A stretch of 64,000 nucleotides of DNA, from assembly GCA_017410365.1 (NCBI GenBank), contig JAFQQY010000004.1:1-64000 (forward strand), written 5' to 3'. The notes under the pieces were generated by a model. It saw only the letters and a program-made list of their open reading frames with translations. It did not search any database and had not been told where the DNA came from. Below are positions 1 through 8,250 of this stretch, in pieces (position 1 is the stretch's first letter; every line of letters begins with the position of its first letter). Position numbers and translations under genes: made by a program. The DNA comes from Prevotella sp. Its GTDB lineage: Bacteria; Bacteroidota; Bacteroidia; Bacteroidales; Bacteroidaceae.

Positions 1-90
1 CGTTAAGAAACAATAAAAACGTTAAATCTTCACCTTTTAGAATGCGCCCTTAAAGGTTATGACCATATTTCTGACTTATTACTCGCAAAA

Positions 91-126
91 TATTGAGTAA
101 TAACTGGTTGTAAATACTCTCTTTGC
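91..126 (+). promoter_or_regulatory. Promoter-like remnant fused to LRR coding sequence
   Basis: The stretch ends in TCTCTTTGCAGAAG. This resembles the Bacteroidetes -7 element plus the start of a leader; compare TATCTTTGCAGAAG in front of galE near 38448. An in-frame TGA lies at 94-96. LRR coding sequence begins abruptly at about 129, with no start codon or signal peptide in between. The -7 match is imperfect (TCTCTTTG rather than TAnnTTTG), so activity is uncertain. Upstream, positions 1-90 hold no gene. They include one sequence (about 36-57, containing TGCGCCCTTAAA) that resembles a unit of the 21-22 bp arrays described elsewhere. Confidence 0.35.
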
Positions 127-1227
127 AGAAGCCTAACCTCTGTAACCATCCCTAATAGTGTTACAAGCATTGGCTATAATGCTTTCTATTATTGCCGCAG
201 CCTAACCTCAGTAACCATCCCTGATGGCGTTACAAGCATTGGCGGTTATGCTTTCTATGGTTGCCGCAGCCTAACCTCAGTAACCATCCCTGATGGCGTT
301 ACAAGCATTGGCGAAAATGCTTTCTCTGGTACAGCTTGGTATAATAATCAGCCAGATGGCTTAGTATATGTAGGTAAAGTGGCATACGGATATAAAGGAA
401 CAATGCCAAGCAACACAAGCATAGAACTAGCGGAGGGAACTTTAGGAATTGCAGGTGGTGCTTTCTATTTTTGCCGCAACCTAATCTCAGTAACCATTCC
501 TAACAGCGTTACAAACATTGGCGCTTATGCTTTCAGAGAATGCAGTAGCCTAGCCTCAATAACCATCCCCAACAGCGTTACAAGCATTGGTGGTTTAGCT
601 TTCGATTATACAGCATGGTATAATAATCAGCCAGATGGTTTGGTATATGCAGGTAAAGTGGCATACGATTATAAAGGAATAATGCCCAGCAACATAAGCA
701 TAGAACTAGCAGAGGGAACATTAGGAATTGCAGATTATGCTTTCTCTTATTGCCACGAACTAATCTCAGTAACCATCCCCAACAGTGTAATAAGCATTGG
801 AGGATCAGCTTTCGGAAATTGTAATAAAATAGAAAATGTTTATTGCTTTGCAGAAATAGTGCCAACAACAGTAAGTGATGCTTTTTACAACTCCTATCCA
901 GAAAATGCTACATTGCACGTGCCTGCAGCATCGATAGACAGCTATAAGTCAACGGTTCCGTGGAGTAGCTTTGGAAAAATAGTGGAGTTAGAATCTTCAA
1001 GCATTGACAATATTAAAACATTTCCGTATAATGTGGTTTATTCTCATGGCACAATAACCGTAACAGGTGCTGATGATGGCACAATGGTAGAGGTATATGG
1101 CATATCTGGCACAAAGCTTGGTGAAGCAAAGACAGCCTTTAACACGGCAACAATTCATACTGATGCACAAACAGGTAGTGTTGTGATAGTAAAGGTTGGC
1201 AACAAGGCGATTAAGATTAGGATTTAG
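127..1227 (+). pseudogene. 5'-truncated BspA-like leucine-rich repeat surface protein
   Basis: The frame is open from 97 to the stop at 1225-1227 and encodes BspA-type (LRR_5) repeats of about 23 residues, with the recurring core LTSVTIPNSVTSIG.AF. A C-terminal beta-sandwich of about 60 residues follows (ITVTGADDGTMVEVYGISG, ending VGNKAIKIRI), of the kind used as a type IX secretion sorting domain. There is no ATG, GTG or TTG in frame before the GTG at 379, which lies inside the repeats, and no signal peptide. The gene therefore looks like a 5'-deleted copy or a silent donor cassette. Intact members of this family are exported and bind host proteins or other cells. A closely related intact copy lies directly downstream (1440-3164). 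An internally started 282-residue product is possible but would not be exported. Confidence 0.75.
133..324 (+). repeat. Tandem 69-bp LRR-coding repeats
   Basis: Units start at 133, 202 and 271, each 69 bp (23 codons). The second and third are nearly identical over their first 54 bp; the first differs at a few bases. A larger block (about 328-450, encoding AWYNNQPDGLVY through EGTLGIA) recurs at about 607-735 and again, more diverged, in the next gene near 1767-1895. Such repeats permit slippage and recombination between the two loci. Confidence 0.8.
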
Positions 1228-1238
1228 CCTCACCCCAA

Positions 1239-1270
1239 CCCCTCTCCTTGGAGAGGGGCTTTTTGTTCTT
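1239..1270 (+). terminator. Rho-independent terminator
   Basis: A perfect 9-bp stem CCCCTCTCC / GGAGAGGGG with a TT loop (1239-1258) is followed by a T-rich run (CTTTTTGTT). It lies 12 bases after the stop of the truncated LRR gene and separates it from the next LRR gene. Confidence 0.85.
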
Positions 1271-1363
1271 CTGTTTAAAAACCTTATGCCCTTGTTTTCT
1301 TTTGTCATAAATAACTTCTGTCTTTAAATCTAAAAACAGTAATCTCAAAAAACATATATATTA

Positions 1364-1395
1364 TTTGCCTTCTCACAAAAAAACTTTTATCTTTG
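1364..1395 (+). promoter_or_regulatory. Bacteroidetes-type promoter for the LRR protein gene
   Basis: TTTG at 1364-1367 and TATCTTTG at 1388-1395 are separated by 20 bp. This matches the known -33/-7 consensus of the Bacteroidetes primary sigma factor. The start codon at 1440 is 45 bases downstream. Confidence 0.75.
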
Positions 1396-1439
1396 CATAA
1401 CGAATTATAAATTGTGTATAAAGTATTAGGAAAATAATT

Positions 1440-3164
1440 ATGAAAAGACAGAAATCTTTGTTTGGCACGCTTGCCATGCTTCTGTGCAGCATCACGGTAA
1501 ATGCGCATGACTTTACTGTTGGAGGAATATACTATAACATCACATCGGCAAAGGAACTAACCGTAGAGGTAACCTACAAGGGAAGCTATAATTCTGAATA
1601 CATGGAATACGGCAAGGAGGTGGTCATACCAGAAACGGTGGAATATAAAGATAAAATCTACTCCGTAACAAGAATTGGCAAGGATGCTTTTGCCAATTGC
1701 AAAGAATTGGAAGACATAACAATACCTAACAGCGTGGTAGGCATCGGAAATCTTGCTTTCTATGCTACGCCTTGGTATGACAATCAGCCTGACGGTCTGG
1801 TTTATGCAGGCAAGGTGGTTTATGAATACAAGGGTTCAATGGCCGAAGGCGCTATTGTAAAGCTAAAGGAGGGAACGTTGGGAATAGCTGATTTTGCTTT
1901 TGCCAATATCAGCAGCTCCTTTTCTATTGATATGCCAAATAGCATAGAAAATATCGGAAAATATGCATTCTATAATTGCCCAGGATTGCCATCCTTAAGC
2001 TTGCCTGAAAATCTTAGAGAGATAGGAGAATGTGTCTTTTCGGGTTGTACCTCATTGAAGTCGGTGGTCATTCATGACAGCATTACCAGCATTGGCAATG
2101 AGGCGTTCCGCTATTGCTCGGGATTGGGTTCTGTAACAATAGGCAACGGTGTGAAGACAATAGGTGAGTATGCTTTCGATGGTTGCTTCTTGAAATCCAT
2201 GACTGTAGGTACGGGCGTTATTAAAATAGGGGCATGGCAAACTATGCCTTACAAAACGATATGGCTTACGGAAACGCCGCCTAGCGGTTATGTGAACTTG
2301 AAAGGTACGAGGAATTATGTTCCTAACAGACAGTATGGTAACATCGTGGATAAAAAGATTTATAATAACCTGAAATCATTATTCGAGGTGGATGGCGTAA
2401 TCTATGTACCCGACAACTCTGGAGAAGCGGTTTGCGATGTGATAAATTGCAGATATGACAGCGTTATAACAAGTGTCGTAATAGGCGATTCCGTAGTTTA
2501 TAATGGTAAGGCCATGGCTGTAAAAGACATCAATCCATATTCTTTCTATTTCCTTGATTCCTTGAATAATGTTCGTGTTAATAACAAAGGTCGCATATAC
2601 GATTATGCATTTGTAACGGGTAGCATAACCGATGTTATAGTTGGAGATAGCGTGAAAACCATCGACAATGCAGTTTTCAATGGTTGCTATTATATGAAAA
2701 CCATAACCTTAGGAAGCAATCTGATAAGATTAGGTAATTATGCTTTGGCAGGTTGTGAACAGTTGGAAGAAATAAAATGTAATGCCATCACACCGCCAAC
2801 ATGTGGTACAGATGCGTTATTTGGCATAAACAAATCAAAATGCAAATTGATAGTTCCGCAGGGTTGTTTAGCAGCTTATAAGGCAGCAAACCAATGGAAG
2901 GAGTTTGTCAACATTTCTGAGAACAAGCAAAATACTGGTATATCAGGCGTTAAAGACAAGTCTTTGGATATCAGGGCTAATGGCGGCACTATAACCGTAA
3001 CAGGTGCTGATGATGGTACTATGGTAGAGGTATATGGCATATCTGGCGAAAAGCTTGGTGAAGCAAAGACAGCTCTAAACACGGCAACAATTAGCATCGG
3101 TCAGCATGCTGATAACATTGTGATTGTTAAGGTTGGCAACAAGGCGGTGAAGATTAGAAATTAA
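1440..3164 (+). CDS. BspA-like leucine-rich repeat surface protein
   Basis: This 574-residue protein has a clear signal peptide (MKRQKSLFGTLAMLLCSITVNA) followed by the usual BspA N-terminal strand (HDFTVGGIYYNI). LRR_5-type repeats (for example SITSIGNEAFRYCSGL) fill about residues 60-500. A C-terminal domain of about 60 residues ends in VGNKAVKIRN and resembles type IX secretion sorting domains. The family is exported to the cell surface and mediates adhesion to host matrix or other bacteria. The last 60 codons are about 90% identical at the DNA level to the end of the truncated gene upstream, which suggests duplication or recent gene conversion. A good promoter lies at 1364-1395. The family call is firm; the ligand is unknown. 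Confidence 0.85.
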   Translation: MKRQKSLFGTLAMLLCSITVNAHDFTVGGIYYNITSAKELTVEVTYKGSYNSEYMEYGKEVVIPETVEYKDKIYSVTRIGKDAFANCKELEDITIPNSVVGIGNLAFYATPWYDNQPDGLVYAGKVVYEYKGSMAEGAIVKLKEGTLGIADFAFANISSSFSIDMPNSIENIGKYAFYNCPGLPSLSLPENLREIGECVFSGCTSLKSVVIHDSITSIGNEAFRYCSGLGSVTIGNGVKTIGEYAFDGCFLKSMTVGTGVIKIGAWQTMPYKTIWLTETPPSGYVNLKGTRNYVPNRQYGNIVDKKIYNNLKSLFEVDGVIYVPDNSGEAVCDVINCRYDSVITSVVIGDSVVYNGKAMAVKDINPYSFYFLDSLNNVRVNNKGRIYDYAFVTGSITDVIVGDSVKTIDNAVFNGCYYMKTITLGSNLIRLGNYALAGCEQLEEIKCNAITPPTCGTDALFGINKSKCKLIVPQGCLAAYKAANQWKEFVNISENKQNTGISGVKDKSLDIRANGGTITVTGADDGTMVEVYGISGEKLGEAKTALNTATISIGQHADNIVIVKVGNKAVKIRN

Positions 3165-3206
3165 GAATTGAAAAATTACTCGCTGAAGCTCATCAACACG
3201 TGAAGG

Positions 3207-3250
3207 ACTGAAGTCAGAGAAACAGATGAACGTAGTGAATAATTGAAAGA
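3207..3250 (+). repeat. Small intergenic repeat, copy 1
   Basis: The core CAGATGAACGTAGTGAAT (3223-3240), with flanking GACTGAAG and ATTGAAAGA, recurs before pheT (copy 2, about 3900-3940) as CAGATGAGCGTAGTGAAT. Both copies lie between genes on the same strand. Confidence 0.5.
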
Positions 3251-3260
3251 TTGAAGAATA

Positions 3261-3761
3261 ATGAATTTCTTAAGATTGCATATAATCATAATGCTCTTGA
3301 TAAGCACATCACTCTGTTACTCACAAGAGAAAGATTCTTTGAGGTTACGTCAGGAGTTCTCTGTAGGAATAGGGGCTAAATCTCTTGCCGATGCAATGAT
3401 AATGGTTGGTACATTTGGAAAACATGATCCGGGGCCAGAAATGCACCTTCAGTATTTGTATAATGTGAACAAATGCATAGGTTTAGGTACTTTGGCTGTT
3501 TTTGAATACTCGAATTGTAACTCATTGGCTACTTTCAATGCGGTTGCTCGTTTCTATTGGTTCAATAAACGACGTTTTGCAATGTATTCAAAATTGGGGG
3601 CAGGAATATGCCTTGGAATAGAAGATGAAGAGATTATCCCTATGATTAATCTCATGCCTATCGGCATAGAAGTTGGAGACAGTAAATGGCGTTTCTTTAC
3701 AGAGATTCTCCCTCTTGGAACCATAGGAATATTAAATGGCGGCATAAAATATTCATTTTAA
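3261..3761 (+). CDS. Small predicted outer-membrane beta-barrel protein, unknown function
   Basis: The protein has 166 residues. The N-terminus (MNFLRLHIIIMLLISTSLCYS) is a signal peptide. The rest alternates polar and hydrophobic residues with many Gly and aromatic residues (SVGIGAKSL, MYSKLGAGICLG) and ends in GIKYSF. A terminal aromatic residue is typical of outer-membrane beta-barrels. No family is recognised. It lies 97 bases after the LRR gene and may share its transcript. The function is not known; an envelope location is inferred from the signal peptide and C-terminus. Confidence 0.6.
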   Translation: MNFLRLHIIIMLLISTSLCYSQEKDSLRLRQEFSVGIGAKSLADAMIMVGTFGKHDPGPEMHLQYLYNVNKCIGLGTLAVFEYSNCNSLATFNAVARFYWFNKRRFAMYSKLGAGICLGIEDEEIIPMINLMPIGIEVGDSKWRFFTEILPLGTIGILNGGIKYSF

Positions 3762-3899
3762 GAATGCCGCGACTAGAATCCGAATATATTACTAATCAGT
3801 TTAGATATAGAAATAATTATGATGAGACTTTTCTGTTGATGGCATTTATTACAACATAAAAGTATATATCTTTGTGTCTAAGTGTTTTTTGAAGAATTG

Positions 3900-3940
3900 A
3901 AGACTGCGAAGCAGATGAGCGTAGTGAATGATTAAAGAAT
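3900..3940 (+). repeat. Small intergenic repeat, copy 2
   Basis: Carries CAGATGAGCGTAGTGAAT (3912-3929) followed by GATTAAAGAAT and matches copy 1 near 3207-3250. It lies about 85 bases upstream of pheT and just upstream of its -7 element. Confidence 0.5.
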
Positions 3941-3984
3941 AGAACATTTTCATTTAAATCTTCTTCATTCTTCATTAATTTTAG

Positions 3985-3992
3985 TAACTTTG
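3985..3992 (+). promoter_or_regulatory. -7 element of the pheT promoter
   Basis: TAACTTTG fits TAnnTTTG exactly and lies 32 bases before the pheT start. No good TTTG -33 box is seen at the expected distance. A second TATCTTTG at 3867-3874 could also serve. Confidence 0.55.
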
Positions 3993-4024
3993 CGCCGAAT
4001 TTTAGTATACTAAACGATAAGATA

Positions 4025-6487
4025 ATGAATATTTCATACAAATGGCTTAAAGAATATGTAGATTTTGACCTCAATCCCCAACAGGTGTGCGAGGCGCTGA
4101 CATCTACAGGTCTTGAAGTTGGTGCTTTGGAAGAAGTACAAAGTGTTAAAGGAGGTCTTAAAGGATTGTATGTGGGCAAGGTGCTGACATGCGACCTCCA
4201 TCCTAATTCAGATCATCTTCATGTAACAACTGTTGACTTGGGGCATGACACCCCGTCGCAGATTGTTTGCGGTGCTCCTAATGTTGCTGCGGGACAAAAG
4301 GTTATCGTGGCAGACTTGGGTTGCGTGCTATATGATGGTGACAAGGAGTTTGTTATAAAGAAATCAAAATTGCGCGGCGTTGAGTCTTGCGGAATGATTT
4401 GTGCTGAAGACGAGATTGGAGTGGGCACAAGCCACGACGGCATTATCGTTCTGCCAGAAGATGCAGTAGTAGGAACACCGGCAGCAGAATACTATAATCT
4501 TGAAAGCGACTGGTTGATAGAGGTTGATATCACAGCCAACAGAACCGATGCGTTGTCGCATTGGGGAGTGGCACGCGACCTTTATGCATGGCTGAAGCAG
4601 AACGGCTATGAGACATCTTTGCACCGTCCAGACTGCTCTGCATTTACCGTTGACAACAACGAACTGCCTATAGAGGTGGTAATCGAGAATCAGGAGGCTT
4701 GCAAACGCTATGCATGCGTGAGCATTACCGACTGTGAGGTTAAGGAGAGTCCTGATTGGCTGAAGAACAAGTTGACAACCATCGGTCTGCGCCCTATAAA
4801 CAATATCGTGGACATTACCAATTATGTGATGATGGCATACGGTCAGCCGATGCATTGCTTCGATGCCGATATGGTGCTTGGTCATAAGATTGTTGTAAGA
4901 ACCCAGCCTGAAGGAACAAAGTTTGTTACCCTCGATGGCGAGGAACATGTTTTGGGTCAGCATGACTTAAGTATCTGCAATGCTGAGGAACCAATGTGTA
5001 TCGCAGGTATCTTCGGTGGCAAGGGTAGTGGTACATACGAAACGACACGCAATGTGGTTTTGGAAAGTGCTTACTTCCATCCTACATGGATTCGCAAAAG
5101 CGCCCGTCGTCATGGCTTGAGCACAGATTCTTCTTTCCGCTTCGAGCGTGGCGTAGACCCTAATGCAATAATATATGCTCTGAAACAGGCTGCTATATTG
5201 TGCAAGGAACTGGCAGGCGGTAAGGTGTCGATGGAGGTTTGCGACGTATATCCACAACCAATGGAAACGGCTAAGGTAAATCTTGAATACGATTATGTAA
5301 ACACATTGATTGGCAAGGAGATACCTGTAGATACAATCAAGAGTATCTGCGAGAGTCTGGAAATTAAAATCATCTCAGAAACAGACAAGGGAGTGGAGCT
5401 TGATATACCTGCATATAGAGTAGACGTACAGCGCCCATGTGATGTTGTAGAGGACATTCTCCGTATATATGGATATAATAATGTGGAGATACCGACACAG
5501 TTGAAAGGTTGTCTGGTTGTAAAGGGTGCAGAAGACAAAAAGCACAAGATGGCAAATCTCGTAAGCGAACAGCTTGTAGGTTGCGGTTTCAACGAAATAA
5601 TGAACAATTCTCTTACACGTGGTGCTTATTACGAAGGTCATAATGCATATCCGACAGAGAATTGCGTGAACATAATGAACCCACTTAGCAACGACCTCAA
5701 CGTGATGAGGCAGTCGCTGCTGTTTGGCGGTTTGGAAAGTATAGAGTATAACGTGAAGCGTCAGAATGGAAATCTGAGATTCTTCGAGTTCGGCAATGTT
5801 TATAAGTTTGACCCTGAGCGCAAGAATGCAGACAATCCGATGGCTGCTTACAAGGAAGACTTCCATCTGGCTCTTTGGCTTACAGGTAAGCGAGTGGAGA
5901 ACAGTTGGGCGCATGCTAATGAAGACAGTTCTTATCACGAACTGGATGCTTACGTAAAGAATATACTTAGCAGAATTGGTGCACAGCCAGGCATGTTGGT
6001 TAGAAAGAAGTCTGCCAATGACATCTTTGCAGCGGGTATCACAATTGAGAACAGAGGCGGCAAGCAGCTGATAGAGATGGGTGTGCTGAGCAAGAAGGTA
6101 CTGAAGAATGCGGATATAAATACACCTGTATATTATGCAGAACTGAACTGGACTGCTCTCATGAAGCTGGTAAGCAAGAATCGCGTGCTGTATTCGGAGA
6201 TTTCTAAGTATCCTGCCGTTAGCCGCGACTTGGCGCTGCTTGTTGACAATGGCGTAGAGTTTGCACAAATCGAACAGATAGCGCGTCAGACAGAGAAGAA
6301 ACTCCTTAAGTCTGTAGAACTGTTTGATGTTTACGAAGGAAAGAACCTGCCTGCTGGCAAGAAGAGCTATGCTGTCAACTTCATCTTGCAAGATGAGACA
6401 AAGACTCTGAACGACAAGATGATAGATGCCATTATGCAGAAGTTGATAGCTAACCTGACAAAGCAGTTGGGCGCGGAACTGAGATGA
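4025..6487 (+). CDS. pheT: Phenylalanine--tRNA ligase beta subunit
   Basis: At 820 residues it has the normal length for bacterial PheT. It pairs with PheS (not in this window) in an alpha2-beta2 enzyme that charges tRNA-Phe. Visible parts are an N-terminal tRNA-binding (EMAP/OB) domain at about residues 40-155 (VLTCDLHPNSDHLHV), the B3/B4 editing region around 210-400 (ITNYVMMAYGQPMHCFDAD), the B5 domain (AYRVDVQRPCDVVEDILRIYGY, about 460-485), a catalytic-like core with RFFEFGNVY, and a C-terminal FDX-ACB anticodon-binding domain (YPAVSRDLALLVD to the end). It starts at the ATG giving MNISYKWLKEYVDFD, the usual PheT start. Confidence 0.97.
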   Translation: MNISYKWLKEYVDFDLNPQQVCEALTSTGLEVGALEEVQSVKGGLKGLYVGKVLTCDLHPNSDHLHVTTVDLGHDTPSQIVCGAPNVAAGQKVIVADLGCVLYDGDKEFVIKKSKLRGVESCGMICAEDEIGVGTSHDGIIVLPEDAVVGTPAAEYYNLESDWLIEVDITANRTDALSHWGVARDLYAWLKQNGYETSLHRPDCSAFTVDNNELPIEVVIENQEACKRYACVSITDCEVKESPDWLKNKLTTIGLRPINNIVDITNYVMMAYGQPMHCFDADMVLGHKIVVRTQPEGTKFVTLDGEEHVLGQHDLSICNAEEPMCIAGIFGGKGSGTYETTRNVVLESAYFHPTWIRKSARRHGLSTDSSFRFERGVDPNAIIYALKQAAILCKELAGGKVSMEVCDVYPQPMETAKVNLEYDYVNTLIGKEIPVDTIKSICESLEIKIISETDKGVELDIPAYRVDVQRPCDVVEDILRIYGYNNVEIPTQLKGCLVVKGAEDKKHKMANLVSEQLVGCGFNEIMNNSLTRGAYYEGHNAYPTENCVNIMNPLSNDLNVMRQSLLFGGLESIEYNVKRQNGNLRFFEFGNVYKFDPERKNADNPMAAYKEDFHLALWLTGKRVENSWAHANEDSSYHELDAYVKNILSRIGAQPGMLVRKKSANDIFAAGITIENRGGKQLIEMGVLSKKVLKNADINTPVYYAELNWTALMKLVSKNRVLYSEISKYPAVSRDLALLVDNGVEFAQIEQIARQTEKKLLKSVELFDVYEGKNLPAGKKSYAVNFILQDETKTLNDKMIDAIMQKLIANLTKQLGAELR

Positions 6488-6588
6488 GTTAGGAGTTAGT
6501 ATTTAGTATTTAGGAGTAGACTTATTGATACCTAAGGATTCAAAAGAAATATATTAAAGTCGAATAAAAATATATAGAAACATTAAAT

Positions 6589-7314
6589 ATGGGAAGAGCA
6601 TTTGAATATCGCAAAGCAGCGAAGCTAAAGAGATGGGGCCACATGGCCAAGACATTTACTAAGATTGGTAAACAGATTGCTATTGCAGTAAAGGCTGGCG
6701 GACCAGAACCAGATATGAATCCTGCATTGCGTGCATGTATTGCGAATGCAAAGCGCGAGAACATGCCAAAAGACAATATTGAGCGTGCAATCAAGAACGC
6801 TATGGGTAAGGACCAGAGTGACTACAAGGAGGTTACTTACGAAGGATATGGCCCTCATGGCATTGCTGTTTTTGTAGAAACTCTGACAGACAACACCACA
6901 CGTACTGTGGGTGATGTTCGTTCTGTGTTCAATAAGTTCAGCGGAAATCTCGGTACACAGGGTTCACTGTCATTCCTTTTTGACCATAAGAGCGTGTTTA
7001 CTTTCAAGAAAAAGGACGGGCTTGATATGGACGAGATGATTCTCGACCTGATAGACTACGGCGTAGAGGATGAGTTTGATGAAGATGAAGAAGAAGGTAG
7101 CATCACTATCTATGGCGATCCAAAGTCATTCGGTGAGATTCAGAAGCATCTTGAGGAGAATGGTTTCGAGGTAACTGGTGCTGAGTTTACACGTATTCCA
7201 AATGACTTGAAGGATGTTACACCAGAAGAGCGTGAGACAATCGACAAGATGGTAGAGAAGCTTGAAGACTTCGACGATGTTCAGACCGTATATACAAATA
7301 TGAAACCCGAATAA
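6589..7314 (+). CDS. YebC/PmpR family transcription or translation regulator
   Basis: This 241-residue protein is homologous in full to YebC/TACO1. It starts MGRAFEYRKAAKLKRWGHMAK, where most relatives read GHSKW.NI, the usual variant in Bacteroidetes. Family features include NPALRACIANAKRENMPKDNIERAI and the GYGPHGIAVFVE motif, followed by an acidic segment (DEFDEDEEEG). Family members act as DNA-binding regulators or ease translation of proline-rich stretches. It lies 101 bases after pheT on the same strand and is followed by a terminator at 7344. Confidence 0.93.
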   Translation: MGRAFEYRKAAKLKRWGHMAKTFTKIGKQIAIAVKAGGPEPDMNPALRACIANAKRENMPKDNIERAIKNAMGKDQSDYKEVTYEGYGPHGIAVFVETLTDNTTRTVGDVRSVFNKFSGNLGTQGSLSFLFDHKSVFTFKKKDGLDMDEMILDLIDYGVEDEFDEDEEEGSITIYGDPKSFGEIQKHLEENGFEVTGAEFTRIPNDLKDVTPEERETIDKMVEKLEDFDDVQTVYTNMKPE

Positions 7315-7343
7315 CGCTAAGAACTGACAATCATTATAGAGAG

Positions 7344-7380
7344 ACAGGCGGGTAATTAAAGTTTATCCGTCTGTTTTTTT
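7344..7380 (+). terminator. Rho-independent terminator after the YebC gene
   Basis: ACAGGCGGGTAA (7344-7355) pairs with TTATCCGTCTGT (7363-7374), allowing a few G-T pairs. T7 follows directly. Confidence 0.7.
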
Positions 7381-7402
7381 ATGATATTTACTTTAATAAC
7401 AA

Positions 7403-7660
7403 ATGAAACATATTCTATATAATACCCAGGGAACATGCTCGTCGCAAATAGACCTTACTGTAGACGAGAACAATATAATAAAGCAAGTGGTTTTCTTTGG
7501 CGGCTGCCATGGTAATCTGCAAGGCATAAGCAAGCTCGTTCAGGGCATGCATGCAGATGATGCCATTGAACGCCTGAAAGGGATAAGATGCGGATATAAG
7601 TCAACCAGTTGTCCGGATCAACTAAGCAAGGCTCTGGAAAAAATAAAGGCAGGGGAATAA
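7403..7660 (+). CDS. TSCPD domain protein (TIGR03905-like)
   Basis: An 85-residue single-domain protein. It carries the features of the TSCPD family: GTCSSQIDL near the start, FFGGCHGNLQGIS in the middle and the signature TSCPDQLSKAL near residue 70. TSCPD domains also occur at the C-terminus of B12-dependent ribonucleotide reductases, where they are thought to bind metal through cysteines. Stand-alone copies have no assigned role. The cysteines visible here are C12, C35, C62 and C69. A terminator overlaps the stop codon. Confidence 0.85.
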   Translation: MKHILYNTQGTCSSQIDLTVDENNIIKQVVFFGGCHGNLQGISKLVQGMHADDAIERLKGIRCGYKSTSCPDQLSKALEKIKAGE

Positions 7661-7672
7661 ACTCCTGCCTTT
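7645..7672. terminator. Bidirectional terminator between convergent genes
   Basis: AAAGGCAGGGG (7645-7655) pairs with CTCCTGCCTTT (7662-7672). The stem overlaps the last codons and stop of the TSCPD gene. On the minus strand it is followed by TATTTTTTCC, so it probably ends the lipoprotein transcript as well. Confidence 0.7.
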
Positions 7673-7711
7673 AATATATATCCTAATGACCCGTTGGGGC
7701 TCGATTGCTTT

Positions 7712-8110
7712 TCACCGTTTGTAGTCAGCTTCGGTAAATGTATGCTCTACAAGTATTTTGCCTGTTGACTTGGAGTAATAGGTATAAGAAAAACTAAAAC
7801 CATCATCCTTGTATGCCTTGAGGAAGGTAGTGTTTCTTAGCTGATTAATCAAAATGTTTCTTGCACCCTGAAGATTGTCAATGTTGTCAGCATTGCCTGA
7901 GAGGGTGTAATAATAGTGTATGGTACGAGTATCCGGCTCGTATGTAACGCTGTCCTGAACCGTAAACCGGTCAACATAGGCAGGACAATTCTTTTTCGTA
8001 TATTCAGCCAATTCCCTCTGGCATCTTTCTTCGAGCGATTCCTGACAAGATGCTAATCCTATAGCGAGGATTGTAAGAAACAAATATTTTATAGAGACGG
8101 TTGTCTTCAT
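7712..8110 (-). CDS. Small lipoprotein, unknown function
   Basis: The protein has 132 residues. MKTTVSIKYLFLTILAIGLASC is a lipoprotein signal with lipobox LASC and predicted lipidation at Cys22, so it should be anchored in the inner or outer membrane. The mature part (about 110 residues) is charged, with no recognised domain. Its pattern (TIHYYYTLSGNAD, SFSYTYYSKSTGKILVEHTFTEADY) suggests a small alpha/beta fold of the kind often seen in unannotated Bacteroidales lipoproteins. It is divergent from lepA, with its own -7 element at 8156-8163. Function unknown. Confidence 0.75.
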   Translation of the reverse strand: MKTTVSIKYLFLTILAIGLASCQESLEERCQRELAEYTKKNCPAYVDRFTVQDSVTYEPDTRTIHYYYTLSGNADNIDNLQGARNILINQLRNTTFLKAYKDDGFSFSYTYYSKSTGKILVEHTFTEADYKR

Positions 8111-8155
8111 TTTTCTTCTTGGTATGCGAAACTTTCGCTGTTAATAATTTGATTG

Positions 8156-8163
8156 CAAAGTTA
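8156..8163 (-). promoter_or_regulatory. -7 element for the lipoprotein gene
   Basis: Reads TAACTTTG on the minus strand (CAAAGTTA on the plus strand), 46 bases before the start codon. It lies back to back with the lepA promoter. Confidence 0.55.
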
Positions 8164-8216
8164 CAAAAAAAATAACAATAATTCATTTATCTCGCTATTA
8201 TTTCGTTTTTTTGTAC

Positions 8217-8224
8217 TATCTTTG
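8217..8224 (+). promoter_or_regulatory. -7 element of the lepA promoter
   Basis: TATCTTTG matches TAnnTTTG exactly, 27 bases before the lepA start. The region just upstream is T-rich, with no clear TTTG box. Confidence 0.6.
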
Positions 8225-8250
8225 CGTTTTAAAAAGCATATTGATAAGAA

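Noticed and set aside
379..1227. A gene starting at GTG 379
   Set aside because: The frame is open to position 97 with the same LRR repeats, so the GTG is internal. It gives no signal peptide.
1239..1270. Part of an insertion sequence or REP element (CCTCACCCCAACCCCTCTCC type)
   Set aside because: Similar sequences occur as dispersed repeats in other bacteria, but here only one copy is seen and it acts as a plain terminator.
4364..6391. Long minus-strand frames opposite pheT (199 and 338 codons)
   Set aside because: They are shadows of the strongly conserved pheT frame, with no promoter, signal or family likeness.
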